Assembly: GCA_963747555.1 (NCBI GenBank)
Contig: CAVVFZ010000032.1
Coordinates: 68,712-132,711 of the forward strand
Direction of reading: 5' to 3'
From: DUZB01 sp963747555
Lineage (GTDB): Bacteria; Desulfobacterota; DSM-4660; Desulfatiglandales; Desulfatiglandaceae
Length of the DNA stretch: 64,000 bases
Part shown: positions 17,444 through 26,819 of the stretch, piece after piece
Position numbering within the stretch: position 1 is the first letter of the stretch
How the letters are laid out: each line of letters begins with the position of its first letter
Notes under the pieces: model-generated
The model's database searches: none
The model's input: only the letters and a program-made list of their open reading frames with translations
What the model was told of the DNA's origin: nothing
Made by a program: the position numbers and the translations under genes

Positions 17444-20377
17444 GTGACGAAACACCAAGACATGGAATTAGGGAACTTCGTTGAATATTTAAAAAGCCAT
17501 CCCGACTACCAAAAATCCTTCGTTCATCATCGATATCTACCTCCCCGCCAGGCGGTCTATGGACCACCCATAGGCATGGGTGAAACCTTGGACAAGGCAA
17601 TGGAAGTCTTCGGCCTGAGGGGGCTTTACAGCCATCAGACAGAAGCCATAGAGCTGGTGCGCAGGGGAAACAACGTCGTAGCGGCAACGCCTACCGCAAG
17701 CGGTAAAACCCTGATCTTCAATCTCCCCATCCTGGAAGAGATTCTCCGTGCCCCGGATACCCGGGCGCTTTATCTCTTTCCCTTGAAAGCGCTGGAACAG
17801 GACCAGATGAAAGGCTTGGAAAACTGGCTCAAAATGCTTGAGGGGAAAACCATTACCGCCGAGATCTATGATGGGGACACACCGCCTTACAGACGGAAAA
17901 AGATTCGCCGGGACCCACCGAATATCCTCTTCACAAACCCGGACATGCTGCACAGAGGAATTCTTGCGCACCATCAGAGTTGGGAAAAATTCCTGGCAAA
18001 TCTATCTTTTGTTGTCCTTGATGAAATCCATGCCTATCGGGGCATTTTCGGGTCCCACCTGAATCAGATTATCCGGAGACTGAAAAGGCTGTGCAGATTG
18101 CATGGATCCCACCCCAGGTTCATCCTTCTCTCCGCCACGGTCAAGAATCCGGAGCAATTCGGCGCCAACCTTATCGGGGAGGACGTGAAGGTCGTTCATG
18201 AGACCGGATCCCCCAGAACAGGCCAGCATGTGATCTTTTTGAACCCGGAAACCAGCCCGAACTTTTCCTCTGCAAAGCTCTTCACGGACTGCGTGAGCAG
18301 GGGCTTTAGGACCATTGTTTTCACCCAATCCAGAAAAGTGACCGAACTGATTCATCTGTGGGTCTCCAAGCTCTCTCCCGAATTGAGAACAAAGATCAGC
18401 TCCTACCGTGCCGGCTTCATGCCCGAAGAAAGAAGGGAGATAGAAACAAAACTGGCAACAGGGAACCTTCTGGGCGTGGTCTCTACCAGCGCCCTTGAAA
18501 TGGGTATCGATATCGGTTACTTGGATATCTGCCTTCTGGTGGGATATCCCGGAACCATCATCAACACCTGGCAAAGGGGCGGCCGGGTGGGCCGCGCCGG
18601 CCGTGAATCCATGATCATCCTGGTGGGAAAGCCGGACGCGCTGGACCAGTATTTCATGACCCATCCGAATGATCTCTTCGACAGAGGCTTTGAGGCGGCT
18701 GTCTTGGACCCCGAAAATCCCTATGTCGTAAGAGCCCACCTGCCTTGCGCGGCGGCGGAGAAGCCGATTACGCTCGACGACACCTTATACTGGCCCGATA
18801 GGCTGCAAGAGCATCTCAATCATCTGGAAAAAACAGGAGACCTCAACCGAACCGCCGAGGGAGAACCCATGTGGTTTCCTTCGCGAAGAAACCCGCACCT
18901 GACCGTAAATATCCGTTCGGCGGGGGAACCCTTCACCATCTTTGAAAAAGAAACCGGACAGGCCATCGGCACTGTGGATGGGATCAGGGCCTTCAAGGAA
19001 TGCCATCCAGGGGCCATATATCTTCATCGGGCCAGGCAATATGTTGTGGACAGGCTTCTGTTGGATAAAAAAGACGTGGTTGTCCAACACTCCAAACTGG
19101 AATATTTTACGCGAACCCGCAGTGAGAAGGAAACGGAAATTATCCGGATAGATCGCTCGAAACCGGAGGGTCAGTTCATTGTCCGCCAGGGAACCCTGAA
19201 AGTGACGGAGGTCGTCACTGAATATGAAAAAAGAGCCCTTCCGGGACAGGGGTTATTGGGGGTCTATCCCCTTGAGCTTCCCCCTCTGATCTTTGAGACC
19301 GTCGGCATTTGGATCGAGATAGAGGACATCATTAAAGCCTATATTGAAAGGGAAGGTCTTCACTTCATGGGCGGCATTCATGCCATCGAGCACGCGGCCA
19401 TCGGAATTTTTCCCCTCTTTGCCCTCTGCGACAGAAACGATATCGGAGGCATATGCTATCCCTTTCATGAACAGGTTGGAAAGAGCGCCATTTTCATCTA
19501 TGACGGATATCCGGGTGGAGTCGGCCTCGCCCAAAAAGGATATGAAATTATTTCCGAGTTGCTTGAAACCACCTTTCATCATGTAAGGGACTGCGGGTGT
19601 GAAATCGGCTGCCCTTCCTGCATTCATTCACCCAAGTGTGGTTCCGGCAACAAGCCTCTGGATAAGCAGGCAGCCCTTCTCATCATGAAAGGCCTTCTGG
19701 GGGATATCCCTTTGAGCGAGATGGCGCCTGACGTGGAGGATTCAGAAGAAAATCCCCAACTGAAAATTCCGGCCAATCCAGAGGCAAATACTCCGGCCGA
19801 CATCCATCGCATTGTCTTCTTCGATCTGGAAACACAAAAACTGGCCCAGGACGTAGGGGGCTGGATGAACACGCATCTGATGAGGGTTTCTGTGGCCGTC
19901 CTTTTCGACACGGCTGAAAACCGATTCTTCGCGTATCACGAAGACAGGATTGATGACCTGATCAGCCATTTGGAAAAAGCAGACCTGGTGGTTGGTTTCA
20001 ATGTAAAACGATTTGACTACCGGGTTCTCAGCGCCTATACAAGAAAAGATCTCCTGAAGCTGCCCACATTTGACATCCTCCAGGATATTCATGAACGACT
20101 CGGCTTCAGAGTGGGGCTGGACCACCTGGCAAAAGAGACTTTGAACCTGAGCAAATCCGCCGATGGACTCAAGGCCGTCGAATGGTTCAGACAGGGAGAG
20201 ATGGAAAAACTGGAAAAATATTGCAGCCAGGATGTGGCGCTGACGAGGGATATTTTCAACTACGGAATGGCGAATGGACATCTGATCTACAGAAAAAAAG
20301 GAATAGATGCCAGGTTGCGTCTCTTGGTTGACTGGAACCTTGAGGAAATGATAAGAAAAAAGGGAATGGATTCATGA
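17444..20377 (+). CDS. MrfA-like helicase fused to MrfB-like exonuclease
   Basis: A 977-residue protein. Residues 60-460 form a superfamily 2 helicase: ATPTASGKT (about 81-89), DEIH in VVLDEIHAYRG, SAT in LLSATVKNP, and the last motif QRGGRVGRAGR. Around residues 715-733 a cysteine cluster (CGCEIGCPSC then CGSGN) matches the zinc-binding DUF1998/MZB end of YprA/MrfA helicases. From about residue 788 a DnaQ-like exonuclease domain follows: FFDLETQ, VVGFNVKRFDYRVL and YCSQDVALTRDIF, i.e. the DEDD set with a Y-x3-D last motif. In Bacillus subtilis MrfA and MrfB are separate proteins in mitomycin lesion repair. GTG start; an ATG at 17462 is possible. Confidence 0.88.
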   Translation: MTKHQDMELGNFVEYLKSHPDYQKSFVHHRYLPPRQAVYGPPIGMGETLDKAMEVFGLRGLYSHQTEAIELVRRGNNVVAATPTASGKTLIFNLPILEEILRAPDTRALYLFPLKALEQDQMKGLENWLKMLEGKTITAEIYDGDTPPYRRKKIRRDPPNILFTNPDMLHRGILAHHQSWEKFLANLSFVVLDEIHAYRGIFGSHLNQIIRRLKRLCRLHGSHPRFILLSATVKNPEQFGANLIGEDVKVVHETGSPRTGQHVIFLNPETSPNFSSAKLFTDCVSRGFRTIVFTQSRKVTELIHLWVSKLSPELRTKISSYRAGFMPEERREIETKLATGNLLGVVSTSALEMGIDIGYLDICLLVGYPGTIINTWQRGGRVGRAGRESMIILVGKPDALDQYFMTHPNDLFDRGFEAAVLDPENPYVVRAHLPCAAAEKPITLDDTLYWPDRLQEHLNHLEKTGDLNRTAEGEPMWFPSRRNPHLTVNIRSAGEPFTIFEKETGQAIGTVDGIRAFKECHPGAIYLHRARQYVVDRLLLDKKDVVVQHSKLEYFTRTRSEKETEIIRIDRSKPEGQFIVRQGTLKVTEVVTEYEKRALPGQGLLGVYPLELPPLIFETVGIWIEIEDIIKAYIEREGLHFMGGIHAIEHAAIGIFPLFALCDRNDIGGICYPFHEQVGKSAIFIYDGYPGGVGLAQKGYEIISELLETTFHHVRDCGCEIGCPSCIHSPKCGSGNKPLDKQAALLIMKGLLGDIPLSEMAPDVEDSEENPQLKIPANPEANTPADIHRIVFFDLETQKLAQDVGGWMNTHLMRVSVAVLFDTAENRFFAYHEDRIDDLISHLEKADLVVGFNVKRFDYRVLSAYTRKDLLKLPTFDILQDIHERLGFRVGLDHLAKETLNLSKSADGLKAVEWFRQGEMEKLEKYCSQDVALTRDIFNYGMANGHLIYRKKGIDARLRLLVDWNLEEMIRKKGMDS

Positions 20378-20781
20378 AGAAAGCATTTGAATGCCGCATG
20401 TGCGGGGAGTGCTGCTATGGTGAAGGCGGCATCTTCGTCCTGGACGGGGAAAAGAAAAACATTGCCCGTTTTCTCAAGATCAGCCTCTCCCGATTTCTGG
20501 GAGAATTCTGCCAGGAACGAAACGGCCAAACCTATCTCAACGCCGGAGAAGATAATTTCTGCATTTTCTTTAACAGAGAAATCAAAGGTTGCGGAATCCA
20601 TCCTGTCAAACCGGGCAGGTGTGAGCTGTGGCCATATTTCCCTGCGAACGTAAACGACAGGGACACCTGGGAAATGGCAAAAACCGCCTGTCGGGGGATC
20701 AACAGGGACTGTTCCTTTGAGGATTTCAGGAGTCAATCTCCCATGAAAGCCCATTTCAAGGAAGAAACCGAAGGCCAATGA
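20374..20781 (+). CDS. YkgJ-family cysteine-cluster protein
   Basis: A 135-residue protein with the YkgJ pattern: FECRMCGECCYGEGG near the N-terminus, then CIFF, GCGIHPVKPGRCELWPYFP and a later cysteine. The family is thought to bind zinc or an iron-sulfur cluster; its function is unsettled. The start overlaps the helicase-exonuclease stop by ATGA, and its own stop overlaps comF the same way, so these genes are translated as a coupled set. Confidence 0.8.
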   Translation: MKKAFECRMCGECCYGEGGIFVLDGEKKNIARFLKISLSRFLGEFCQERNGQTYLNAGEDNFCIFFNREIKGCGIHPVKPGRCELWPYFPANVNDRDTWEMAKTACRGINRDCSFEDFRSQSPMKAHFKEETEGQ

Positions 20782-21545
20782 AACTTTGGACCGCTTCAAT
20801 GAAGATCCTCAGGCAGATCACGGACATCATCTATCCTCCGCGATGCAGAGTCTGCACGGGTTTCCTGTGGGAGGCGCCCTTGAAAGGCGGCACCAACCCC
20901 CTTTCCATCTGCCCTGCCTGTCTCGCCGGTTTTCATCCTCTCTCGTCTTCGCTGTGCTCCCGTTGCGGCGCCCCTTTCCCCAGTCCGATGCGGGAAGATC
21001 ACCCCTGTGAAGATTGCCTGAGAACCCCTCCCGCCTATGATGCCGCCGGCGCCCCCTATCTCTACGAAGGGAGCCTCCTCGAAGCCGTTCATCATTTGAA
21101 ATACCATGGAAAGACAAGTTTGGCCGGATCGCTGGGGCCTTTGCTGGCCCGGTTCACACAGGACTGGCTGGGAGAAACACCATTGGACTTCCTCGTCATC
21201 CCGGTTCCTCTTCATCCGGCGAAGCTGAGAGAACGGGGTTACAATCAGAGCCTGCTGCTGGCAAGAGATGTGGCGCAAGCGCTGAAAGCGGAAGTAGATT
21301 TTCTGTCTTTGAGAAGAAACAGGAACACCACGCCCCAGACCGGGCTCGGGAAGAAACAGAGGGAACAAAATGTAAAAAACGCCTTTGACCTGGAAAGGGG
21401 AAATGGATTAAAGGGCCGAAATATCTTGCTGGTGGACGATGTTTCGACAACCGGCAATACCCTGAATGCCTGCTCCAAGACCCTCAGGAAAGGCGGCGCC
21501 GACGGTATTTACTGTGTTACACTGGCACGGGCTGCGGCCTTTTGA
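20778..21545 (+). CDS. ComF family phosphoribosyltransferase-like protein
   Basis: A 255-residue protein with an N-terminal zinc ribbon of four CxxC-type pairs (CRVC, CPAC, CSRCG, CEDC) and a C-terminal type I PRTase fold: VPLHPAKLRERGYNQSLLLA and the PRPP loop ILLVDDVSTTGNTL. ComF homologues support DNA uptake or DNA metabolism; the enzymatic reaction is not established. It is translationally coupled to the YkgJ-like gene. Following a DNA-repair-like helicase-nuclease, it adds a DNA-processing flavour to this group. Confidence 0.9.
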   Translation: MKLWTASMKILRQITDIIYPPRCRVCTGFLWEAPLKGGTNPLSICPACLAGFHPLSSSLCSRCGAPFPSPMREDHPCEDCLRTPPAYDAAGAPYLYEGSLLEAVHHLKYHGKTSLAGSLGPLLARFTQDWLGETPLDFLVIPVPLHPAKLRERGYNQSLLLARDVAQALKAEVDFLSLRRNRNTTPQTGLGKKQREQNVKNAFDLERGNGLKGRNILLVDDVSTTGNTLNACSKTLRKGGADGIYCVTLARAAAF

Positions 21546-21589
21546 TGGAAACAGCGGGATTTTTCCCTTTTCGAAATGGACCGATAAAT

Positions 21590-22111
21590 ATGAGGCCGAC
21601 CATACAAAAGATAATGGCTCTGGATCAAGCCCGAAAAGAACGGCAAAATCAAAAAAAACTGGGCAAACAGGTTGTGTTTACCAACGGCTGCTTCGATATC
21701 CTGCACCCGGGACACATTCGTTATCTCAGTGCCGCCCGAAACCTGGGAGATTTTCTGATCGTGGCCATCAACAGCGATCGTTCCGTGCGAGCCATCAAAG
21801 GCCACAAGAGGCCCATTTTAGGAGAAAGCGCCAGGGCTGAAATTATCGCGGCCCTGCAATGCGTGGATCTGGTCCTGATTTTCGACGAAGACAACCCACT
21901 GGCCGTCATCGAACGGTTGCTGCCGGATACCCTCGTCAAGGGTGGAGATTGGGCCATAGACCAGATTATCGGAGCGGAGACAGTCAGGCAAAACGGAGGC
22001 AGGGTGCTCAGCATCCCCTTTGAAACAGGTTTTTCAACCAGCGGAGTCATACAGGAGATCCTGAAAAAATATTCCTGCCCCGATGAAAATCCCGCCGACA
22101 TTTCAACATAG
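21590..22111 (+). CDS. rfaE2: Heptose 1-phosphate adenylyltransferase
   Basis: Nucleotidyltransferase of the ADP-heptose pathway for lipopolysaccharide core, as a stand-alone C-terminal half of HldE. The signature is VVFTNGCFDILHPGHIRYL with the HxGH motif; later come INSDRSVRAIKG, RPILGESARAE and the GGRVLSIPFETGFSTS tail. Starting at ATG 21590 gives 173 residues, matching the family; an ATG at 21545 overlapping the comF stop would add 15 residues. Implies a Gram-negative envelope with heptose-containing LPS. Confidence 0.88.
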   Translation: MRPTIQKIMALDQARKERQNQKKLGKQVVFTNGCFDILHPGHIRYLSAARNLGDFLIVAINSDRSVRAIKGHKRPILGESARAEIIAALQCVDLVLIFDEDNPLAVIERLLPDTLVKGGDWAIDQIIGAETVRQNGGRVLSIPFETGFSTSGVIQEILKKYSCPDENPADIST

Positions 22112-22153
22112 CGGTTGCAAGAGCCCAAAAGATCTGATATAGAGTACCATCAT

Positions 22154-22230
22154 GCGCCCATAGCTCAGATGGATAGAGTGACGGACTACGAATCCGTAGG
22201 TCGCAGGTTCGAATCCTGCTGGGCGCGCCA
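22154..22230 (+). tRNA. tRNA-Arg (ACG)
   Basis: A complete cloverleaf: acceptor GCGCCCA pairs with TGGGCGC, then discriminator G and an encoded CCA. D arm GCTC...GAGT; anticodon stem ACGGA/TCCGT with loop CTACGAA giving anticodon ACG; T arm GCAGG-TTCGAAT-CCTGC. The ACG anticodon (inosine-modified) reads CGN arginine codons. No integrase or repeated 3' end is seen downstream. Confidence 0.97.
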
Positions 22231-22362
22231 GTAAAGCATTAAAACATCAACTTACAGCAATCACCTGATCAACCTGTCCCTCCGAAGCTCACTTTGGTAC
22301 ACAAATCAGACTGAGGCGCTCCTGTGTGAAAAGCAAAAAAGGATGAAGTCACCGATATCACC

Positions 22363-23121
22363 ATGTCGCCAAAGATTAATATTTATCCTACGCAAGAAGA
22401 TTTATCGGCTGCCATTGCCGGCCGTGTGGCATTTCTAGCTACTCAGGCTACTGAAGAACGTCACCACTTCACCGTCGCCCTCTCTGGGGGATCGTTAATA
22501 AGAATCCTCAGCCCACAATTGATTTCCGAACCTCTTCGTACGCGCATCAACTGGTCGGCCTGGCATGTTTTCTGGGCTGATGAACGATGCGTTTCGTTAA
22601 CCAGTCCTGAAAGCAATTTTGGGCTCGCCGATCGGCTCCTTTTCAAACACATAGGAATTCCCCGCCAACAGATACATGCCATCGATGATACGCTCAGGCC
22701 GTCTGAAACCGCCGAGGTCTATGCATCCGTACTGGCTGAGGTTTTCCAGCCCGGAGCTGGCCGGTTGCCAAGATTCGATCTCATTCTGCTGGGAATCGGT
22801 GAAGACGGTCATACGGCCTCCCTTTTTCCGAATCATCCGATATTAAAAGAAACACAGCGATGGGTCGCTCCCATTTTCGACGCGCCAAAACCACCACCGG
22901 AAAGAGTTACGCTGACCTTGCCGGTAATCAATAATGCCCGTCACGTCTTCTTTGTTGCCGCCGGGGAAGAGAAGCAGTCCATCCTCTCTGAAGTGTTCAG
23001 ACAGGGTGCTCATGGACCCGGACTGCCTGCGGAACTCGTAAATCCCCATGACGGGGATCTTGAGTGGTTTGTGGATGGGGTTGCGGCTGAAAAGCTGAAC
23101 AAAGGCAGCAATAGCGGGTAA
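22363..23121 (+). CDS. pgl: 6-phosphogluconolactonase
   Basis: Hydrolyses 6-phosphogluconolactone in the oxidative pentose phosphate pathway. The 252-residue protein shows the SOL/DevB pattern: FTVALSGGSLIRIL, WSAWHVFWADERCVSLTSPESNFGLA, LLGIGEDGHTASLFPNHP and RVTLTLPVINNARHVFFVAAGEEK. No zwf or gnd is adjacent, so it stands alone after the tRNA. About 310 bases without a gene follow it. Confidence 0.93.
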   Translation: MSPKINIYPTQEDLSAAIAGRVAFLATQATEERHHFTVALSGGSLIRILSPQLISEPLRTRINWSAWHVFWADERCVSLTSPESNFGLADRLLFKHIGIPRQQIHAIDDTLRPSETAEVYASVLAEVFQPGAGRLPRFDLILLGIGEDGHTASLFPNHPILKETQRWVAPIFDAPKPPPERVTLTLPVINNARHVFFVAAGEEKQSILSEVFRQGAHGPGLPAELVNPHDGDLEWFVDGVAAEKLNKGSNSG

Positions 23122-23432
23122 AATATCGTATTCACCTTCCTTCCTATCGAGTATTTTACGGAACGTCTCTGCCTCGGCACCAATCGAAAAAACAGAAATT
23201 CAGTTCGGCCTTCACAATCAGGTTGGGACTCACATCATCCCCCACAAAAAAGCTCATCCCAGAGAGGGCCGAAAATGGATATTGATTGGCATCATGAAAA
23301 TCCACCAGCACAGTCAGAGGAAACCGTCCTTCAGGAGTCCCGGAAAGGGGCATCTCAAAAAGAAAGAACCCAATCAGGTTCAGAGTCCTTCTTATCATTC
23401 CTTTCTACATCTCCGGGTTTCGATCATCCCGA
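23122..23432. other. Gene-free gap between pgl and gcvPB
   Basis: Between convergent pgl and gcvPB. Short frames exist on both strands but none has a ribosome site or protein-like composition. I see no clear terminator hairpin, repeat or RNA. Confidence 0.4.
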
Positions 23433-24890
23433 TTATCCCGCAAGACAGGGGTGCCTCGCGGCCGATGTTTCATCCAGCCTTTTCACTTTCGATTTCGTGG
23501 GCGCTTCCTTCAAAATGGATGGGGTTTCCTTTGCCTCCCTGGCTATGGCTTTGCAGGCCGAGATAAACTGATCGATCGTCTCTTTGCTCTCCGTCTCTGT
23601 GGGCTCGATCATGATGGCCCCATCCACCACCAGCGGAAAATAGATCGTGGGAGGGTGGAACCCGAAATCCATGAGCCGTTTGGCGATATCCAGCGTCATA
23701 ATCTTCTCATCCCTCTGAAATTTATCCGAGAAAACGCATTCATGCATGCAGAACCGATCATAGGGAAGATGAAAAACCCCTTTCAAGGCCTTTCTGATAT
23801 AATTGGCATTCAGCACCGCAAGCTGGCTCGCCTTTTTGAGTCCCGGAAATCCCATCGTCAGGATATAGCTGTAGGCCCGTATCATTACCCCGAAATTTCC
23901 ATAAAAAGAATGCAGTCTTCCCACCGAATCGGGAAAATCCTCGTCCATCTCGTAGGCGCCGTTTCTGAGTATTATGCGAGGAACAGGCAGAAACGGTTCA
24001 AGGTGCTTTTTCACGCACACAGGTCCTGCCCCCGGCCCTCCTCCTCCGTGGGGCGTTGAAAAGGTCTTGTGGAGATTCAGCTGCAAAACATCGACTCCGG
24101 TTCGCCCCAAATCCACCAACCCCATCAGGGCATTCATATTCGCTCCGTCGCAATAGACCTGACCGCCCCTTTCATGCACAATCCGGGCAATTTCCCTGAC
24201 ATTTTCTTCAAACAGACCCAGGGTATTCGGATTGGTCAGCATAATTCCCGCCGTATCCTCATCCATCACAGCGGAAACGGCCTCCGTGGAAAGAATACCG
24301 TCTTCGTTGGTTTTTACCGATACCGGACGGTATCCGCAGAGGGAAGCACTGGCCGGATTGGTCCCATGGGCCGTAACCGGAACAATGATCTTTGAATGTA
24401 TTCTATTTCCGGCCTTGTGGTAGGCATGGATGAGCAGCATCCCCGTCAGTTCTCCCTGTGCCCCCGCCGCCGGCTGAAGGGTCGCGGCATCCATTCCCGT
24501 GATCTCTTTCAAGATCCCTTCCAGCTCGTACATCAATTGAAGGGCCCCTTGCGAAAGGGAGGACGGCATCATGGGATGGGCCCCCGTAAATCCTTCCAGG
24601 GCCGCATACTTCTCGTTCACCTTGGGGTTGTACTTCATGGTGCATGATCCAAGCGGATACATGCCCGTATCCACACAGAAATTCCATTGGGAAAGCCTCG
24701 TATAGTGGCGAACCACATCGGGTTCGCTCAAATCGGGAAGATCAGGGAGATCTCCCGCCAGGGCACTGTCCACAGGGCATTCCTCCACATCACGCACAGG
24801 CATGGAGAACCCCTTTCTGCCCTTCTTTCCCCTTTCCCAGAGCAAGGGCTCATCAAGTACAAGGCCGGTGGATGCAAATTCCTCACTCAT
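23433..24890 (-). CDS. gcvPB: Glycine dehydrogenase (decarboxylating) subunit 2
   Basis: C-terminal half of the split P-protein, the PLP enzyme that decarboxylates glycine and passes aminomethyl to GcvH. The PLP-lysine region is LQLNLHKTFSTPHGGGGPG. Other marks are YPLGSCTMKYNPKVNE and VPVTAHGTNPASASLCGY. At 485 residues it is typical. It overlaps gcvPA by four bases and is the last gene of the gcvH-gcvPA-gcvPB operon. gcvT is not in the window. Confidence 0.97.
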   Translation of the reverse strand: MSEEFASTGLVLDEPLLWERGKKGRKGFSMPVRDVEECPVDSALAGDLPDLPDLSEPDVVRHYTRLSQWNFCVDTGMYPLGSCTMKYNPKVNEKYAALEGFTGAHPMMPSSLSQGALQLMYELEGILKEITGMDAATLQPAAGAQGELTGMLLIHAYHKAGNRIHSKIIVPVTAHGTNPASASLCGYRPVSVKTNEDGILSTEAVSAVMDEDTAGIMLTNPNTLGLFEENVREIARIVHERGGQVYCDGANMNALMGLVDLGRTGVDVLQLNLHKTFSTPHGGGGPGAGPVCVKKHLEPFLPVPRIILRNGAYEMDEDFPDSVGRLHSFYGNFGVMIRAYSYILTMGFPGLKKASQLAVLNANYIRKALKGVFHLPYDRFCMHECVFSDKFQRDEKIMTLDIAKRLMDFGFHPPTIYFPLVVDGAIMIEPTETESKETIDQFISACKAIAREAKETPSILKEAPTKSKVKRLDETSAARHPCLAG

Positions 24891-26218
24891 GATCCAACCT
24901 CCTTAACTAACTCATCCATAGCTTTCCTGCTGACCGTCTCCGTCACACACAAGAGATATTTGCCATCCATGCCGGGATAGAAGCGGGCAAGGGGCAGGCC
25001 GGCCACAATCCCTTTTTCCAGCAGTCTCTTATGGGTTTTTTCAAACCCGGGAGGGAATTCCACCACAAATTCGTTAAATGTGGGGGCATCAAAGGGAATT
25101 TCGAAACCTGCTTTCCTGAGCTCCGTTTTTAAATACTCCGCCTTGTCCCGGTTCAGTGCAGCAAGTTCCCGCATCCCCGTCCCACCCAGGGTAGCCATAT
25201 AGACAGCGGCCGCAAGGGCGCAGTGACTGCTGTTGGTACAGATATTGGAAGTAGCCCTCTCGCGGCGTATGTGCTGCTCCCGGGTTGCGATCGTCAGCAC
25301 AAATCCGCTCTTGCCATCCCTGTCTACTGCCTTTCCGATGAGTCGGCCAGGCATGTTGCGCATATATTTCATTTTGCAGGCAAACATGCCCAACCCGGGA
25401 CCGCCGAACCAGAGAGGAAGCCCGAAACTCCTGCCTTCACCACAAACGATGTGGGCCCCTTGGCTGCCTGGATTCTTGAAAAGACCATAGGCCAGAGGCT
25501 CCGTAAAAGAGATGACCGAGAGGAGATCGTTGCTGTCGCAACCTGCACAAATTCCTTGGAGATCCTCGATGCACCCGAAAAAATTAGGGGACTGGACCGC
25601 CACAGCCGCAACGTCCTGAAACCGGTCAATCGTGGAGATATCCGTTCTGCCGTTTTGGAGAAAAGGCAGCGTCACGACTTCGATTCCCGAAGGGCGGAAA
25701 TAGGTCTCCGCCACCTGACGGTAATGGGGGTGGATGACGGAAGAAACCGCCACCTTTCTTTTCCCGGAGATGCGAACCGCCATAAGCAATGCCTCGGCAA
25801 GGGCGGAAGCCCCGTCATAAAGAGAGGCATTGGCCACTTCCATGCCGAGCAAACGGGCAACGAGGGTTTGGTATTCATAGATGGCCTGGAGGGTTCCCTG
25901 GCTGATCTCGGGCTGGTAAGGGGTATAGGGCGTTACAAATTCCGAACGCCCCAGGAGATAGGAGACGGACGCAGGAATATAGTGTTCATAGCTGCCGGCG
26001 CCGATGAACCGTTTGCATTCGGAAGAAACGCCCTGTTTTTGTGCCAGAAGATCCATCTGGTCATTCAGTTCCCACTCGGTAAACGGCCCCGGGATGGATA
26101 GTTCTTTTTCAAATCTGCAGGACTCCGGCACGGTAGGGAAAAGGTCATCCAGGCCTGTTACCCCAACCGCCTCCAACATGGCGCTGATATCTTCATCCGT
26201 ATGAGGCAGATACCGCAT
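24887..26218 (-). CDS. gcvPA: Glycine dehydrogenase (decarboxylating) subunit 1
   Basis: N-terminal half of the split P-protein, forming a heterotetramer with GcvPB. Characteristic stretches are MRYLPHTDEDISAMLEAVG, FIGAGSYEHYIPASV, TPYQPEISQGTLQAIYEYQT and NASLYDGASALAEA. 443 residues, normal for the two-subunit form found in Gram-positive and many anaerobic bacteria. The start is two bases after gcvH. Confidence 0.97.
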   Translation of the reverse strand: MRYLPHTDEDISAMLEAVGVTGLDDLFPTVPESCRFEKELSIPGPFTEWELNDQMDLLAQKQGVSSECKRFIGAGSYEHYIPASVSYLLGRSEFVTPYTPYQPEISQGTLQAIYEYQTLVARLLGMEVANASLYDGASALAEALLMAVRISGKRKVAVSSVIHPHYRQVAETYFRPSGIEVVTLPFLQNGRTDISTIDRFQDVAAVAVQSPNFFGCIEDLQGICAGCDSNDLLSVISFTEPLAYGLFKNPGSQGAHIVCGEGRSFGLPLWFGGPGLGMFACKMKYMRNMPGRLIGKAVDRDGKSGFVLTIATREQHIRRERATSNICTNSSHCALAAAVYMATLGGTGMRELAALNRDKAEYLKTELRKAGFEIPFDAPTFNEFVVEFPPGFEKTHKRLLEKGIVAGLPLARFYPGMDGKYLLCVTETVSRKAMDELVKEVGS

Positions 26219-26220
26219 TT

Positions 26221-26622
26221 TCAGGCCCCTTTCAACATGTCCATATACGCGTTTTTCGTCATCAGTGCATCCAGCTCCCCCGGATCAGTTGGCCTTATCC
26301 GCACGATCCATCCGTCCCCATGAGGGCTTGTGTTCACCAGTTCGGGCGATTCTTCGAGAGAATTGTTCACAAAAACGACTTCTCCTCCGATCGGCAGATA
26401 CAGTTCCGCCACGGCTTTTACCGATTCAACCGTTCCAAATTCTTCTCCTTTGCCAAAGGAATCGCCGATTTGCGGCATTTCAACAAAAACGATATCGCCT
26501 AACTGGTCCTGGGCATAGTCTGTAATACCGATAATCGCCTCCTCGCCATCCAGCAGAGCCCATTCATGATTCTCCGTATAGCGGGCATTCTCCGGCAGGT
26601 TCAATTCACTGATTTCCTTCAT
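26221..26622 (-). CDS. gcvH: Glycine cleavage system H protein
   Basis: Lipoyl carrier of the glycine cleavage system, 133 residues from ATG 26622, which follows GAGGAGG at good spacing; a GTG two codons upstream is less likely. Marks: YTENHEWALLDGEEAIIGITDYAQDQLGDIVFVEMP and the lipoylation site GTVESVKAVAELY, with the lysine after ESV. First gene of the operon. The upstream region does not show the conserved blocks of a glycine riboswitch. LipB and LipA in this window would lipoylate it. Confidence 0.97.
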   Translation of the reverse strand: MKEISELNLPENARYTENHEWALLDGEEAIIGITDYAQDQLGDIVFVEMPQIGDSFGKGEEFGTVESVKAVAELYLPIGGEVVFVNNSLEESPELVNTSPHGDGWIVRIRPTDPGELDALMTKNAYMDMLKGA

Positions 26623-26819
26623 AATCACAGCCTCCTCTGTTACCTTCTTGATATACCTGTATATACAAAATGCATCTTATTTAAGAATCCGGGATTAAAT
26701 GGAGTCATGGTGGAATGGTTGTTCCAAATCTTCAATCAGTTCCCAGGAAATTTGAATAAAATGCAATTTTCTTGATAATAGCATGCTTTAATGAGAAAAG
26801 GTAGAAGGTTTGTTTTATA

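Noticed and set aside
22154..22362. Integrated element at tRNA-Arg
   Set aside because: No integrase, no repeat of the tRNA 3' end, and the next gene is an ordinary pgl.
25223..26101. 292-codon plus-strand frame
   Set aside because: Antisense to gcvPA.
26623..26819. Glycine riboswitch upstream of gcvH
   Set aside because: The conserved paired glycine-aptamer blocks are not visible in this short upstream stretch.
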